Shown here piece after piece: positions 62,691 to 64,000 of a stretch of DNA of 64,000 nucleotides. The DNA is from Flavobacteriaceae bacterium. GTDB taxonomy: Bacteria > Bacteroidota > Bacteroidia > Flavobacteriales > Flavobacteriaceae. Both the position numbers and the translations under genes were made by a program. Each line of letters starts with the position of its first letter. Position 1 is the first letter of the stretch. Location: the NCBI GenBank assembly GCA_029265595.1, contig JAJUIC010000001.1, positions 19,530 through 83,529 of the forward strand, read 5' to 3'. The notes under the pieces were generated by a model. That model saw only the letters and a list, made by a program, of their open reading frames with translations. It did no database searches and was not told the DNA's origin.

Positions 62691-63506
62691 ATGGATTTAT
62701 CAGGAGTGAAACTCGTGGTGACGGATATGGATGGCACCCTACTGAATGCTAAAGGGGAGCTCAATGAGGAGTTTCCGGAAATTTTTCATCAGCTAAGAGA
62801 AAACAATATCAAATTTGCCGTGGCCAGTGGGCGCCAGTACTACAGCCTGGTTAAAAAGTTTCGTCCTGTCCTGGATGATTTGATCTTCATTGCGGAGAAT
62901 GGAGCCATTGTAATGGAAAAGTCACAAGAGCGATTCTCTGTTCCCATGAAACGGGATAAAGCCATGGAAATCATCGAAGTTGTCAAGACCCTTGGTGAAA
63001 AATATCTCATCCTTTGTGGGAAAAAAGCGGCTTACATTGAAGATACCAACCCGGAGTTCATGAATCCATTTCTGCAGCACTACGATAAGTATGAAGTAGT
63101 GGATGATCTGACCAGGATAGAAGATGATGAAATCCTAAAGGTTACCATCTGCGACCTGGCCGGAGCAGAGGAAAATTCGCTTCCTCATGTCAAACATTTT
63201 GAGAGCGATTTGCAGGTGAAGCTATCAGGGGAAATTTGGATTGATTTTACAGATAAACAAGCTCAAAAGGGTAATGCCTTATCAAGGGTACAGGAGCATT
63301 ATGGTATCAGCCCACAAGAGACCATGGTATTTGGAGACTACTTCAATGATGTGGAGATGTTTTCTCAGGCTGCCTTTAGCTTTGCGATGGAGAATGCACA
63401 TGAGCAGGTAAAGCCCCATGCCAAATACCAAACCGCCAGCAACGAGGATGGTGGCGTGGAACAGATGTTGAAAAGGCTGCTGCAATCCGTAACAACCCGC
63501 AGTTAG
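62691..63506 (+). CDS. Cof-type HAD-IIB family phosphatase
   Basis: 271 residues. Motif I VTDMDGTLL gives nucleophile D12 and acid/base D14. The motif II/III Lys lies in DKQAQKGNALSRV, and motif IV is FGDYFNDVEMF. The C2b cap domain spans about 85-195. Such enzymes dephosphorylate sugar phosphates or pyridoxal phosphate; the substrate cannot be told. It converges on the EamA gene across 19 bases. Confidence 0.92.
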   Translation: MDLSGVKLVVTDMDGTLLNAKGELNEEFPEIFHQLRENNIKFAVASGRQYYSLVKKFRPVLDDLIFIAENGAIVMEKSQERFSVPMKRDKAMEIIEVVKTLGEKYLILCGKKAAYIEDTNPEFMNPFLQHYDKYEVVDDLTRIEDDEILKVTICDLAGAEENSLPHVKHFESDLQVKLSGEIWIDFTDKQAQKGNALSRVQEHYGISPQETMVFGDYFNDVEMFSQAAFSFAMENAHEQVKPHAKYQTASNEDGGVEQMLKRLLQSVTTRS

Positions 63507-63525
63507 TCCCCTCGGGGATCTCCGG

Positions 63526-64000
63526 CTAAGATATCGCAATGCTCAATAGTCCGATCATGATGATAATGATGCCGATCAGACGGTTTCGGAAGTTCTCCCT
63601 TTCCTTCATAAAGAAAAAGGCAAATAGAATGATGAATACGGAACTGGCTCTTTTAATAGAGATTACGTAAGGAACCAGAATGAACTGAATGGCGAACATC
63701 TGCGTGACCACACTGGTCGATTTGAAAAAGCCCACCATCAGAAGGGGCCAGCGACGATTCCTGATTTGCAGTAAAGGTTGCCTGGATTTCCACAGGACAA
63801 TCGGGATCAAATAGATCAGGATGACAAAGTCTTTGGTGAAAGCCCAATAAATCGGAGAGGTCTCCTCCACTCCTATTTTGTCAATATTGGAGGTGATACT
63901 CCAGATAAAAGCCACCAGGAGCATATAGCGCGATCCCTGATTGCGCAACAGGGAAACAAAAGGAGCAAAGAACTTTTTGGAGTCATCACTGATATTTGAA
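63526..64000 (-). CDS. EamA/DMT-family transporter (partial, C-terminal part)
   Basis: The frame is open from the right edge to the stop at 63526, giving at least 158 residues of the C-terminal half. Hydrophobic segments correspond to membrane spans of the second EamA repeat (MLLVAFIWSITSNIDKIGV, FVILIYLIPIVLW, FIILFAFFFMKER, LIGIIIIMIGLLSIAIS). EamA proteins export metabolites. The start lies outside the window. Confidence 0.85.
   Translation of the reverse strand, partial: SNISDDSKKFFAPFVSLLRNQGSRYMLLVAFIWSITSNIDKIGVEETSPIYWAFTKDFVILIYLIPIVLWKSRQPLLQIRNRRWPLLMVGFFKSTSVVTQMFAIQFILVPYVISIKRASSVFIILFAFFFMKERENFRNRLIGIIIIMIGLLSIAIS

Overview
The window is a chromosomal segment of a member of the Bacteroidota, most likely a marine Flavobacteriaceae species. 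The signs are a SusC/SusD/SusE polysaccharide-utilisation locus, an LpxC-FabZ fusion, a PorX-type regulator of type IX secretion, TAnnTTTG-type -7 promoter boxes with TTG/TTTG -33 boxes, few Shine-Dalgarno sequences, and gene order typical of flavobacteria (lpxD - lpxC/fabZ - lpxA - efp - second lpxD - sucD). No IS element, integrase, phage gene or CRISPR array was seen.

Layout. 1-9 kb: partial succinate-semialdehyde dehydrogenase, a short GreA/GreB-like protein, a 7TMR-HD membrane phosphohydrolase, thiolase, an NlpC/P60-like protein without its catalytic Cys, and gyrA followed by a TPR gene. 9-21 kb: clpC, an SPFH protein, fabG, sucD, and a long leftward operon for lipid A first steps (lpxD, lpxC/fabZ, lpxA, a second lpxD), with efp inside it and an HD phosphohydrolase at its head. 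21-27 kb: porX, tsaE, a 48-residue secreted/membrane peptide overlapping a membrane protein, alanine dehydrogenase, bcp and an endonuclease III without Fe-S cysteines. 27-28.8 kb: a gene-poor stretch with two paralogous single-span miniproteins found by reading the sequence. 28.8-35.8 kb: an M3 peptidase lipoprotein, a DUF2891 lipoprotein, a BadF-type sugar kinase, gap and pfkA.

35.9-52.2 kb is a complete starch/maltodextrin locus. LacI, an MFS importer, beta-phosphoglucomutase, a GH65 phosphorylase and two GH13 amylases run leftward. SusC, SusD, SusE and a third GH13 amylase run rightward. A LacI-type palindrome lies in the divergent spacer. The model: SusCDE capture and import oligosaccharides, lipid-anchored and periplasmic GH13 enzymes trim them, MFS imports maltose, GH65 phosphorolyses it to glucose plus beta-glucose-1-phosphate, and PgmB gives glucose-6-phosphate for glycolysis. 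pfkA and gap lie directly beyond, behind a terminator and with their own promoter.

52.3-64 kb: VOC protein, AraC regulator, DUF1275 protein, a flavin enzyme of acyl-CoA-dehydrogenase fold, and then the most unusual unit: a three-gene cassette of a DUF1704 (QEGLA-motif) zinc peptidase, a glutathione-synthetase-like ATP-grasp ligase and an aspartoacylase-family zinc hydrolase. Its chemistry (add, remove, trim) resembles a peptide-tailing or amino-acid-tagging cycle. It is followed by tRNA-Arg(TCT), a 64-residue GldL-like miniprotein with its own good promoter, an S41 peptidase, a Cof-type HAD phosphatase and a partial EamA transporter.
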